Shown piece after piece: positions 1-6,884 of a DNA stretch of 10,128 bases. Below the pieces are notes generated by a model. It was not told where the DNA came from. It worked only from the letters and a program-made list of their open reading frames with translations, and did no database searches. Location of the stretch: positions 1-10,128 of the forward strand of contig JAUHXW010000082.1 of the NCBI GenBank assembly GCA_030426705.1, written 5' to 3'. How positions within the stretch are numbered: the first letter of the stretch is position 1; each line of letters begins with the position of its first letter. A program made the position numbers and the translations under genes. The stretch is from Gammaproteobacteria bacterium (GTDB lineage Bacteria; Pseudomonadota; Gammaproteobacteria; Xanthomonadales; Marinicellaceae).

Positions 1-406
1 ATGCCATCACTGCCGCAGAACCACAAATCCCCTGCCCACTGGCCAACAAACAAGCTTCTTGCCGGTTTATCCGCAGTGGCTTAGCCAGAACCAATGTCAT
101 CAAAAAAGTGAAAAACAAACCACTGACAATCAACAAAAGGTGCTTGGCCTCGATAGCTACCAATGCTGAAAGGTTCAATTGAGCCCCCAACAAAGCCACC
201 GCAATGGCCAAAGCTTTGCCTTCACACCACTGACTTCCAGGTGTCAAAAACTGATTGTTTTGGCCCAATAAATTGGTCAATACAAACCCCAACAATATGG
301 CCACCAGATTGGCACTTAGACCGCTATACTCGCCTATACCAAAAGCAAGCACAGCCACAATAATGGCCATTAAAATTCCGGGGATCATTTTGCTGGGGGT
401 AGGCAT
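1..406 (-). CDS. YeiH/UPF0324 family putative sulfate exporter, 5' part (C-terminus outside window)
   Basis: The minus strand reads open from an ATG at 404-406 to the left edge, giving 135 residues of a hydrophobic inner-membrane protein. Hydrophobic stretches lie near residues 8-24, 32-48, 64-82 and 88-108. Residues 124-132 contain the GQGICGSAA signature that is characteristic of the YeiH/Cons_hypoth698 (UPF0324) family, whose members are usually about 330-350 residues with around ten membrane segments. The family is annotated as putative sulfate exporters, but the substrate of this member is not shown by the sequence. A second in-frame ATG at residue 7 is an alternative start; neither has a good Shine-Dalgarno sequence. 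The first ATG is preferred because it lies 15 bp downstream of the predicted start point of an extended -10 promoter. The gene is transcribed away from nhaB. Family assignment is strong; about 60% of the protein is missing. Confidence 0.85.
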   Translation of the reverse strand, partial: MPTPSKMIPGILMAIIVAVLAFGIGEYSGLSANLVAILLGFVLTNLLGQNNQFLTPGSQWCEGKALAIAVALLGAQLNLSALVAIEAKHLLLIVSGLFFTFLMTLVLAKPLRINRQEACLLASGQGICGSAAVMA

Positions 407-427
407 GTCGATATTTTAACTCAATGC

Positions 428-436
428 AGTATATCA
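428..436 (-). promoter_or_regulatory. candidate extended -10 promoter for the yeiH-like gene
   Basis: On the minus strand the sequence reads TGATATACT: a TGn extension directly followed by TATACT, which matches five of six bases of the sigma-70 -10 consensus. No good -35 is seen at 16-18 bp, as is common for extended -10 promoters, but the upstream DNA is A/T-rich. The predicted start point near 421 would leave a leader of about 15 nt before the ATG at 406. Inferred from motif and position only. Confidence 0.4.
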
Positions 437-529
437 AGCGCTTCAACTTGTGATTTAAATTTGATTTCTCCTTTCCGGGTTTTTATGTGTTGACTTAATC
501 AGCTACAAAGACCTTTCTTATAAAATCCC

Positions 530-565
530 TGATAGCTGGGATCAAATTTTACGAAATGATAGCTG
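530..565. repeat. 9-bp direct repeat TGATAGCTG, two copies
   Basis: Identical copies of TGATAGCTG lie at 530-538 and 557-565, 27 bp apart start to start. A partial inverted copy of the core, CAGCTA, is at 500-505. The pair lies just upstream of the candidate nhaB -10 (585-590), a position suitable for a regulator binding site. No known regulator's box is recognised, and a 9-bp match can arise by chance. Confidence 0.4.
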
Positions 566-581
566 TTGTGCGGGTTTCTCA

Positions 582-590
582 TGGTAAAAT
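582..590 (+). promoter_or_regulatory. candidate extended -10 promoter for nhaB
   Basis: The sequence TGGTAAAAT is a TGn extension followed by TAAAAT, five of six matches to the sigma-70 -10 consensus. A convincing -35 is absent at the normal spacing. Transcription from about 597 would give a leader of about 120 nt before the nhaB start. A second, weaker possibility is TTGACG at 651-656 with CATAGG 17 bp downstream (674-679). Confidence 0.35.
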
Positions 591-718
591 GCCTGCCTTT
601 GTTTTCCACACACCGTTATTGAGGTTGTGGGTTGGTTTGGATCGCTTGGATTGACGCATCCAGTTAATCAAAACATAGGTAGTCTTTCGACTGGATTACC
701 GAATTTATTGGAACAATT

Positions 719-2191
719 ATGCTGAATACTTTTTACTCTGAATTTCTTGGCAACAGCCCAAGGTGGTTTAAAACCACCCTTCTGGTGTTTTTGGCTGCCT
801 GTTATCCGCTGAACCTTTTGCTGGGCGAAACCATAATGGGTTGGGCTTTTATTGCCATGTTTATCATGACTTTAGCCTTGGCTTTGAAATGTTACCCACT
901 CCAATCTGGTGGTTTATTGGCTTTAGCGGTTATGGCTTTAGGACTGACAAATAAAGACACCGTTTGGCATGAAATAGAAGCCAATCTTGGGGTCATCATG
1001 TTGTTGGTTTTCATGGTGAGCTTTATCTATTTCATGAAACCTCTGTTGATTTACATTTTCGGCAAAATCCTGATGAAGGTGAAAAATAAAATCGTGCTGT
1101 CACTGATGTTTTCAATTTCAGCAGCCGTATTATCAGCCTTTTTGGATGCACTTACTGTGATGGCGGTTTTGATTACCGTTTTTGTGGCTTTGTATGGGGT
1201 ATATGAAAAAGTTCATTCGACCATGAATATTGATTACGACCACAATGAAGTCAAAGACAGACAACAGATGGGTGGAGATACGCTTGAAGAATTCAGGTCT
1301 TTTTTAAGATCGTTGGTGATGCACGGTGCAGTTGGAACGGCACTCGGTGGTGTTTGTACTCAGGTTGGCGAACCACAAAACTTGCTGATCAGTGAAAAAA
1401 TGGGCTGGGAATTTGTTCAGTTTGCCATGGAAATGGCGCATGTTACGGTTCCAGCAGTAATAGCTGGACTTTTAACTGTCATACTTTTGGAGGTGACTGG
1501 CAAATTTGGCTTTGGCGCCAAGTTAGATGATGGTGTCAGAAAAATTCTGGAAAATTATTTAACAGAAGAAGACGAAAAACGCACCACAAAAGAAAAATAT
1601 GCACTCATAATCCAAGGACTCAGTGGTGTCTTATTGATCATTGGCCTGGCATTACATTTAATGCAACCAGGTATGATTGGTTTGGTGCTGTTGGTTTTTG
1701 TTACAGCCATGACCGGAATCAATGAAGAACACCGCATAGGTCACGCTTTCGAAGAATCTTTACCGTTTGTATCACTGTTGTGTATTTTCTTCGTGATCGT
1801 AGGCATGATTCATGATTTAAATTTGTTCAAACCTGTGATCGACTGGGTATTGGCGATGCCAATTGAAGCACAACCCAAGGCCTTCTTCCTGGCCAATGGT
1901 ATCTTGTCAGCCATCAGTGATAATGTGTTTGTTGCGACTGTTTATATCAATGAAGTCAAGGCTCAGTTTGATGCCGGTAATATCACCAGAGAACACTTTG
2001 ATACCTTGGCAGTTGCGATCAACACCGGAACCAACTTGCCGAGTGTGGCAACACCTAATGGTCAGGCCGCCTTCTTGTTCCTGTTAACTTCGGCATTGGC
2101 GCCAGCCATTCGCTTGGGTTATATGCAAATGGTTTGGATGGCCTTGCCTTATACGGTTGTTTTGACCTTAGTAGGTTATATTTTCCAATAA
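719..2191 (+). CDS. nhaB: Na+/H+ antiporter NhaB
   Basis: This 490-residue polytopic inner-membrane protein matches NhaB along nearly its whole length. NhaB exchanges cytoplasmic Na+ for external H+ and supports Na+ and pH homeostasis. Recognisable conserved blocks are the N-terminal FLGNSPRWFK (9-18), ALKCYPLQSGGLLA (55-68), SAFLDALTV (139-147) with the membrane Asp143 that corresponds to the conserved aspartate studied in E. coli NhaB, VGTALGGV and VGEPQNLLI (205-224), SAISDNVFVATVYINE (397-412), and the long NTGTNLPSVATPNGQAAFLF block (435-454). GGAA at 710-713, five bases before the ATG, serves as ribosome binding site and supports this start. The C-terminus ends about 20 residues earlier than E. 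coli NhaB (513 residues from memory), dropping its last hydrophobic tail. A strong terminator follows at once, so the short end looks natural and not frameshifted. Monocistronic; Na+ or pH control is plausible but not shown. Confidence 0.96.
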   Translation: MLNTFYSEFLGNSPRWFKTTLLVFLAACYPLNLLLGETIMGWAFIAMFIMTLALALKCYPLQSGGLLALAVMALGLTNKDTVWHEIEANLGVIMLLVFMVSFIYFMKPLLIYIFGKILMKVKNKIVLSLMFSISAAVLSAFLDALTVMAVLITVFVALYGVYEKVHSTMNIDYDHNEVKDRQQMGGDTLEEFRSFLRSLVMHGAVGTALGGVCTQVGEPQNLLISEKMGWEFVQFAMEMAHVTVPAVIAGLLTVILLEVTGKFGFGAKLDDGVRKILENYLTEEDEKRTTKEKYALIIQGLSGVLLIIGLALHLMQPGMIGLVLLVFVTAMTGINEEHRIGHAFEESLPFVSLLCIFFVIVGMIHDLNLFKPVIDWVLAMPIEAQPKAFFLANGILSAISDNVFVATVYINEVKAQFDAGNITREHFDTLAVAINTGTNLPSVATPNGQAAFLFLLTSALAPAIRLGYMQMVWMALPYTVVLTLVGYIFQ

Positions 2192-2212
2192 CCAAACCGG
2201 ACACCGTATCAC

Positions 2213-2251
2213 AAAAAACCGGCGCATTTTCACATGCCGCCGGTTTTTTTT
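2213..2251 (+). terminator. intrinsic terminator after nhaB
   Basis: The stem 2213-2224 (six A then CCGGCG) pairs with 2238-2249 (CGCCGG then T), and the loop can close further through GCAT/ATGC with one bulged C. The right arm ends in a run of eight T at 2244-2251. It lies 22 bp past the nhaB stop codon. The A-run on the left arm would allow weak activity in the other direction, but no gene there needs it. Confidence 0.92.
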
Positions 2252-2288
2252 GTGCTAAAATTTTTTCTTTTCCAAGTTCAATAAAACC

Positions 2289-5200
2289 ATGCACATCATC
2301 AAAGCATTGACCCTATTTATTTCCTTTGTGACTCTTTCGGTTATTTCTCAACACTTCATTTCGCCAAATGAACTGATATCAACTGACAAGAACGGCTTAT
2401 ACAAAAGCAAAAAAGAACCCAAGAAATATGATCAGCCAGATCAAGCCGCAGCATGGTTGGCCAGTATGCGCAGGACACCCAAAGGTACTTCACCTGCTCA
2501 GCTCAATTTGCAAAACATTGAGTTAATCAAACAAGCCAAAGCGCAAAAAGCCAATCAGGATTTACCGGCTTTACAGTTTGAAGAACTGGGTCCGGGTATT
2601 TTCGGTGGGCGTATCCGTGGTTTTGTGATTCATCCGGAACGTGAAGGTCATTTATTGGCCGGTGGTGTCTCTGGTGGTGTCTGGAAGTCCACCGATGATG
2701 GCTTGACCTGGGAAGCCAAAACCGACTTTTTGGCCAATATCGTGATTGGCAGCATGTTGATTGATCCTGATAATCCAGAAAAAGTTTATGCAGGTACTGG
2801 CGAAGGCTTCTTTAATTTCGATGCGGCGCAAGGTTTTGGTATTTTTGTTTCAGAGGATTTTGGTGAAACCTGGGAACGTTATGGTTTTACTGATCGAACG
2901 GATTTCTATTTCGTTAATCGCATGGCCAGAATCCCTGGCAGCGATACCTTTCTGGCTGCTACCAGCACTGGCATTTTCAAAACCACTGATGAAGGCAACA
3001 ATTGGTCCGAGGTCAGTAATTTTGAAACCAATGGCCGAGGATTTGTTGACCTCAAAGTTGATCCATCTAACCCTAACCATGTTTTGGCTTATCATTTTGG
3101 GGAAGGCAATGTTGAAGTAGTCAATATGCAAATCAGTACCCCTGCAAATTTAAGTGGTAGTTATCCGGCTGTTCCTGCAGCTTTTGGCCCTGAAATTCCT
3201 AACTCTGGTATATCTGGCGAAGTATTATTGGTTGCAGATAGCACTAACATTGCACGCGATGGCTGTGAAACCATACTGAACGACATCAATGGTAAAATCG
3301 CACTGATTGAAAGAGGATCTTGTAACTTTACAGTAAAAGTCATTAATGCCCAAAATGCTGGCGCCATTGCTGCCATCGTTTTTAACAACACCGCAGAGGA
3401 ACCCTTTGCCATGGGCGGTGAGGATTCTGACATCAATATTCCTGCAGTAATGATTTCAAAAACTTTGGGTGATCGAATGCGTTCAGGGACACCACCTGTC
3501 AATGTCAACATCCAGGTCGAAGATGAAATTCAAATGAATAACTTCATTATGCGCTCCACCAACGGCGGTGATTTTTGGGCCAAACTGGATAATCATGGTT
3601 TACCTGATTTGGACGTTGAACGCATGGAAATAGCCTTTGGCACTGATGGCAAAACCTATATTGCTGTATCAACTGAAGCAGAAGAAATTGATGATGAAAC
3701 AACACCTGGAACCATTGGCTTGTACCGATCAATTGGTTCAAGTAACACCAATTTTGAAAAAACAGATTCCAACACCAATTTTATCGAACGCCAGGGCTGG
3801 TATGACCTGGCCATAGCAGTGAATCCTGATGATTCAAATCACGTCATTATGGGCGCAGTTGATCAATTTGCAACTCAAGACGCTGGAGCCAGCATCGACC
3901 AAAAAACCTGGTGGTGGTCGAGACCTGGCTTTTTGGCACAATACATTCACGCCGATCACCACGGATATTTTTTCAGTCCGCACAACAGTGAGCATATTTA
4001 TACGGTCAGTGATGGTGGTGTCTCAAAATCAGAAGACAGTGGTGATACCTGGGTTCATTTGAACAATGGACTGAATATTTCCCAAAGTTATGGCATTGCA
4101 GTCAGTCCTAATGGCCAAAAAATCACATCCGGAACCCAGGACAATGGCTCACAGCTGTTTTTTGGCGACCAGCAAGCCTGGTTAGAATGGCAAGGTGGAG
4201 ATGGTGGCTACAGTGCCTGGGATCAACAACAAGGTCAATATGTTTATGGCTCCTATGTCAGAGGTCAATTGTATGGTTCCAATGACGGCGGTTTCACCGC
4301 AGAAGCCATGGAACTACCTGATACCGAAGGAGCCAGATTTATACAACCCTTTGTTCTGGATGAAAACAATGGCAATCGCATGCTGGTCGGTACTGACAAT
4401 GTCTTTTTCACCAACAATGCCCGATTCCTCGATAACGCAAGCTGGCAGGATGTCACAGACACCATCAATGGTGCCAGCGTAACAGCTTTGGCATTCAACC
4501 CACACATCACTTCCGAAGCCTATGCTGGCATGAGTAACTCAGTCGCAACCGGCGACAACCAGATTGTTAAAGTTTCCGGTCTGGGTACCAGCAATACTGT
4601 TACAGATATTGCCCCAGCCACCAATCTTGGCGTAGCAGGCTCGGTTGTAACCGACATCAAGGTCGATGTTTTTGACAATTCAGGCAAGACCTTGTATGCC
4701 ACTTTTGGTGATTATGACTCCAACCGAATTTTACGCAGTACCGATGGCGGTGGTAGCTGGAGCAGTATTTCCAGCAACCTGCCAGACATGCCTCTGTACC
4801 AGGTTTTGAATGATCCTAATGATGCCGATGTGCTCTATGTAGGCAGCGAACTTGGACTTTGGGTAGGTGAAAAATCTGGCAACAGCTATAACTGGACGCA
4901 GTTTGATTATGGCCCTGCTTACACTCGAGTCATTGATTTGGTTTGGAACAACGATGCCTTGTTTATCGGAACACATGGTCGTGGCACCTACAAAGCCACC
5001 AAAACACCCATTGATGTGTCTTTGATTAAATTTATTGGCACCAATTCCAGCTGTGATGTGGATAACATCATGGATTTGGGTGAGTCAGGCAAGTTGATGG
5101 TTGCAGTTAAAAACAATTCTGGCAAAAACTTTGATCAAGTCACTTTACTGTTTAATGAACCCGATCTGGTTAATTTCACCGATGCCCAACAATCCTTTGC

Positions 5201-6761
5201 ACTTGATGGTTTCGCCAGTAAAACCATAGCCCTGGGATCAAGTTTAAGTGTCAATGCCAATTGCCTTGCTGAACTTGAAATTCCAGTAACAATCAGCACC
5301 AGTGAAGGAAGCTATGAAACACAAATCAAGGTGCAAACTGCAGCCAACATCATCACAGAACGTGGTACTTTCCAAGATGGAGCAGAAAGCATTGACAGCA
5401 AAATGCAATCGGTATTGTCACTGGGCAACGATGGCTGGATTCAAGTCACTGACAGTGTTAACTCTGGCAACAACAGTTGGTTCACCACCAATGAAGATGC
5501 CTTTTCTGATAAATCATTGCTCACTCCATGGCTGACTTTTGATGGTGGTGGTAACAAGTTGAAATTTGCCATGTCATACAACACCGAAGGCGACAGCTCC
5601 CAATACTGGGATGGCTTGGTGCTGGAAATGCGCCTAGAAGGCACAGACAATTGGTTCGATATCGGTTACCTCAGCTCTATTCCGTACGATGGTCAACTGA
5701 GCACAAATAACACAGCCCAGGCTCAGTTTGCATGGTCCGGAACGCAATTGGCCTGGCGAGATGTTGAAGTTGATTTAGGATCACTATATGTCGGACAAAA
5801 AGCGCAAATAAGATTCCGCATGGTTTCAGACACCAACACCTCTCTCGAAGGCTTTTGGCTTGATGACATTTCTGTCAGTAATGTGTATCAACAAAATGAA
5901 GTGGTTTGTGATGTGTGTGAAAGTACCGACAATACTCACCCCAATAAAGGGCTGTGGTTTGATCCGGCACATGACGGACATGGCTTTATCATTGAAGCTG
6001 TTGGTACTGCAGATGGTCGTCATTATTCAATGTTCTACACCTATGATAATGAAGGAAATCCTGAATGGTACAATTCTGTTACAACGCTAAGCAACGGCGT
6101 TTTAAACCAGGCTTTTGAACCTGGCACATTAAGTAAATTTAAATATGATTACAACAGCAATCCATCAGATAGCAACCCAATATACCCAGATGAAGACCTG
6201 TCTGACGGTAGGTTGTCGATAGATTTCAACTCCAACACGGTTAAAGATCATCCGGCATGTCAGGATGGTATTTCAAGACCAGAGGCGTATGTAGCACTCG
6301 CTACCTGGCGTATTAACAATGTAACCGAATCCTGGTGCATTATGCCACTGATAGCAGACAAAGCACGTCCTGAACCGGATTTTGGTACAGCTTGGTGGGG
6401 TGGGCTTGAAGAAAACGGATGGGGTTATTCATTGGCTCAAACTGGTGACATCATTATTGCATACATTTTCTATTATGATACGGCAGGCAATGCGCGCTGG
6501 GCAGTCGGCAATGCGTCTGGTTTCGAACCCAACAAAGACATTATGGTACCCATGGTGGATGTTTTTGGCTATGGGCGAACCGCTCCGCTTATTGAAAGAA
6601 CCATGATAGATTCAGGCAGTATAATCTTGAATTTATCAAATACCTTAAGAGATTTGGATACTGATGGCACCACTACAGTAGATGTCACTTATCAAGGATC
6701 TGAAGGTGGCCGTTGGCTCAGGGAAAACATCAAAATAATGAACTTGATGCAGGAACATTAA
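2289..6761 (+). CDS. large exported BNR/Asp-box beta-propeller protein with inserted PA domain and tandem C-terminal domains
   Basis: This is a 1490-residue protein of unknown function. A signal peptide (about residues 1-20: Lys5, then a hydrophobic stretch) indicates Sec export and fixes the start, although no ribosome binding site is clear. Residues about 95-904 are a VPS10/sialidase-like propeller region with Asp-box motifs at 134-141, 188-195, 232-239, 423-430 (Asn for Asp), 581-588, 817-824, and a degenerate one at 664-670. HADHH (554-558) precedes the fifth box, as in related BNR proteins. A protease-associated domain (about 283-410; GKIALIERGSCNF at 335-347, Cys326/Cys345) interrupts the propeller. 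There follow an Ig/CARDB-like domain (about 908-1018), a jelly-roll-like domain (about 1026-1200) and two related Trp/Gly-rich domains (about 1214-1355 and 1360-1490). No metalloprotease HEXXH or subtilase triad is seen, and the GH74 catalytic aspartate context is absent. Surface binding or adhesion is possible. Terminators on both sides suggest a monocistronic unit. Confidence 0.93.
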   Translation: MHIIKALTLFISFVTLSVISQHFISPNELISTDKNGLYKSKKEPKKYDQPDQAAAWLASMRRTPKGTSPAQLNLQNIELIKQAKAQKANQDLPALQFEELGPGIFGGRIRGFVIHPEREGHLLAGGVSGGVWKSTDDGLTWEAKTDFLANIVIGSMLIDPDNPEKVYAGTGEGFFNFDAAQGFGIFVSEDFGETWERYGFTDRTDFYFVNRMARIPGSDTFLAATSTGIFKTTDEGNNWSEVSNFETNGRGFVDLKVDPSNPNHVLAYHFGEGNVEVVNMQISTPANLSGSYPAVPAAFGPEIPNSGISGEVLLVADSTNIARDGCETILNDINGKIALIERGSCNFTVKVINAQNAGAIAAIVFNNTAEEPFAMGGEDSDINIPAVMISKTLGDRMRSGTPPVNVNIQVEDEIQMNNFIMRSTNGGDFWAKLDNHGLPDLDVERMEIAFGTDGKTYIAVSTEAEEIDDETTPGTIGLYRSIGSSNTNFEKTDSNTNFIERQGWYDLAIAVNPDDSNHVIMGAVDQFATQDAGASIDQKTWWWSRPGFLAQYIHADHHGYFFSPHNSEHIYTVSDGGVSKSEDSGDTWVHLNNGLNISQSYGIAVSPNGQKITSGTQDNGSQLFFGDQQAWLEWQGGDGGYSAWDQQQGQYVYGSYVRGQLYGSNDGGFTAEAMELPDTEGARFIQPFVLDENNGNRMLVGTDNVFFTNNARFLDNASWQDVTDTINGASVTALAFNPHITSEAYAGMSNSVATGDNQIVKVSGLGTSNTVTDIAPATNLGVAGSVVTDIKVDVFDNSGKTLYATFGDYDSNRILRSTDGGGSWSSISSNLPDMPLYQVLNDPNDADVLYVGSELGLWVGEKSGNSYNWTQFDYGPAYTRVIDLVWNNDALFIGTHGRGTYKATKTPIDVSLIKFIGTNSSCDVDNIMDLGESGKLMVAVKNNSGKNFDQVTLLFNEPDLVNFTDAQQSFALDGFASKTIALGSSLSVNANCLAELEIPVTISTSEGSYETQIKVQTAANIITERGTFQDGAESIDSKMQSVLSLGNDGWIQVTDSVNSGNNSWFTTNEDAFSDKSLLTPWLTFDGGGNKLKFAMSYNTEGDSSQYWDGLVLEMRLEGTDNWFDIGYLSSIPYDGQLSTNNTAQAQFAWSGTQLAWRDVEVDLGSLYVGQKAQIRFRMVSDTNTSLEGFWLDDISVSNVYQQNEVVCDVCESTDNTHPNKGLWFDPAHDGHGFIIEAVGTADGRHYSMFYTYDNEGNPEWYNSVTTLSNGVLNQAFEPGTLSKFKYDYNSNPSDSNPIYPDEDLSDGRLSIDFNSNTVKDHPACQDGISRPEAYVALATWRINNVTESWCIMPLIADKARPEPDFGTAWWGGLEENGWGYSLAQTGDIIIAYIFYYDTAGNARWAVGNASGFEPNKDIMVPMVDVFGYGRTAPLIERTMIDSGSIILNLSNTLRDLDTDGTTTVDVTYQGSEGGRWLRENIKIMNLMQEH

Positions 6762-6781
6762 ATAAATTGTTTATTCCCCAC

Positions 6782-6808
6782 AAACCCGGCTCAATGCCGG
6801 GTTTTTTT
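6782..6808 (+). terminator. intrinsic terminator after the large exported protein
   Basis: A 9-bp perfect stem, AAACCCGGC (6782-6790) with GCCGGGTTT (6796-6804), encloses a 5-base loop TCAAT and runs into seven T (6802-6808). It begins 20 bp after the stop codon and separates this gene from the aminotransferase downstream. Confidence 0.93.
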
Positions 6809-6828
6809 ATATTTAGCAAAAAGTTGTA

Positions 6829-6857
6829 TTCAACCTACCATTCAAAATGTTTACAAT
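6829..6857 (+). promoter_or_regulatory. candidate sigma-70 promoter for the aminotransferase gene
   Basis: TACAAT at 6852-6857 matches five of six -10 bases, and TTCAAC at 6829-6834 is a weak -35 (three of six) with an ideal 17-bp spacer. It lies just after the preceding terminator. The start point near 6864 would leave a leader of about 20 nt. A promoter of some kind is needed here because the upstream unit is terminated. Confidence 0.4.
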
Positions 6858-6884
6858 GACATATCATTAAACAACTCCTAAATC

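Larger units (their letters stand above)
407..718. other. divergent intergenic region between yeiH-like gene and nhaB
   Basis: This 312-bp stretch separates two divergently transcribed membrane-transport genes. It holds a candidate extended -10 promoter on each strand, two direct copies of TGATAGCTG, and an 8-bp perfect palindrome AAGCGCTT at 436-443 that overlaps the upstream edge of the minus-strand -10. A 32-codon open frame at 556-654 has no ribosome binding site or protein-like features and is not called. No RNA gene or intrinsic terminator is visible. Confidence 0.6.

Noticed and set aside
490..524. TTGACT (490-495) and TATAAA (519-524) as a nhaB promoter
   Set aside because: The individual hexamers look good, but the spacer is 23 bp, outside the 15-19 bp usable range.
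556..654. 32-codon open frame in the nhaB leader region
   Set aside because: No ribosome binding site, no protein-like pattern, and its start lies upstream of the best nhaB -10 candidate. Most likely chance.
658..696. Inverted repeat ATCCAGT (658-664) / ACTGGAT (690-696) before nhaB
   Set aside because: Only 7 bp with a 25-base loop and no T-run; too weak for a terminator or a supported riboswitch.
2055..2294. 79-codon minus-strand open frame across the nhaB end and terminator
   Set aside because: It reads through the nhaB coding region and its terminator hairpin and has no protein family features.
3951..3964. HADHH (residues 554-558 of the large protein) as a metalloprotease zinc site
   Set aside because: It does not match HEXXH, and an H-x-D-x-H-like motif before an Asp-box is a known structural feature of BNR-type propellers.
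2571..5000. Large exported protein as a GH74 xyloglucanase or sialidase
   Set aside because: It shares the Asp-box propeller style only. The first GH74 catalytic Asp position reads GVSGGVW, and no sialidase FRIP motif or arginine triad is evident.
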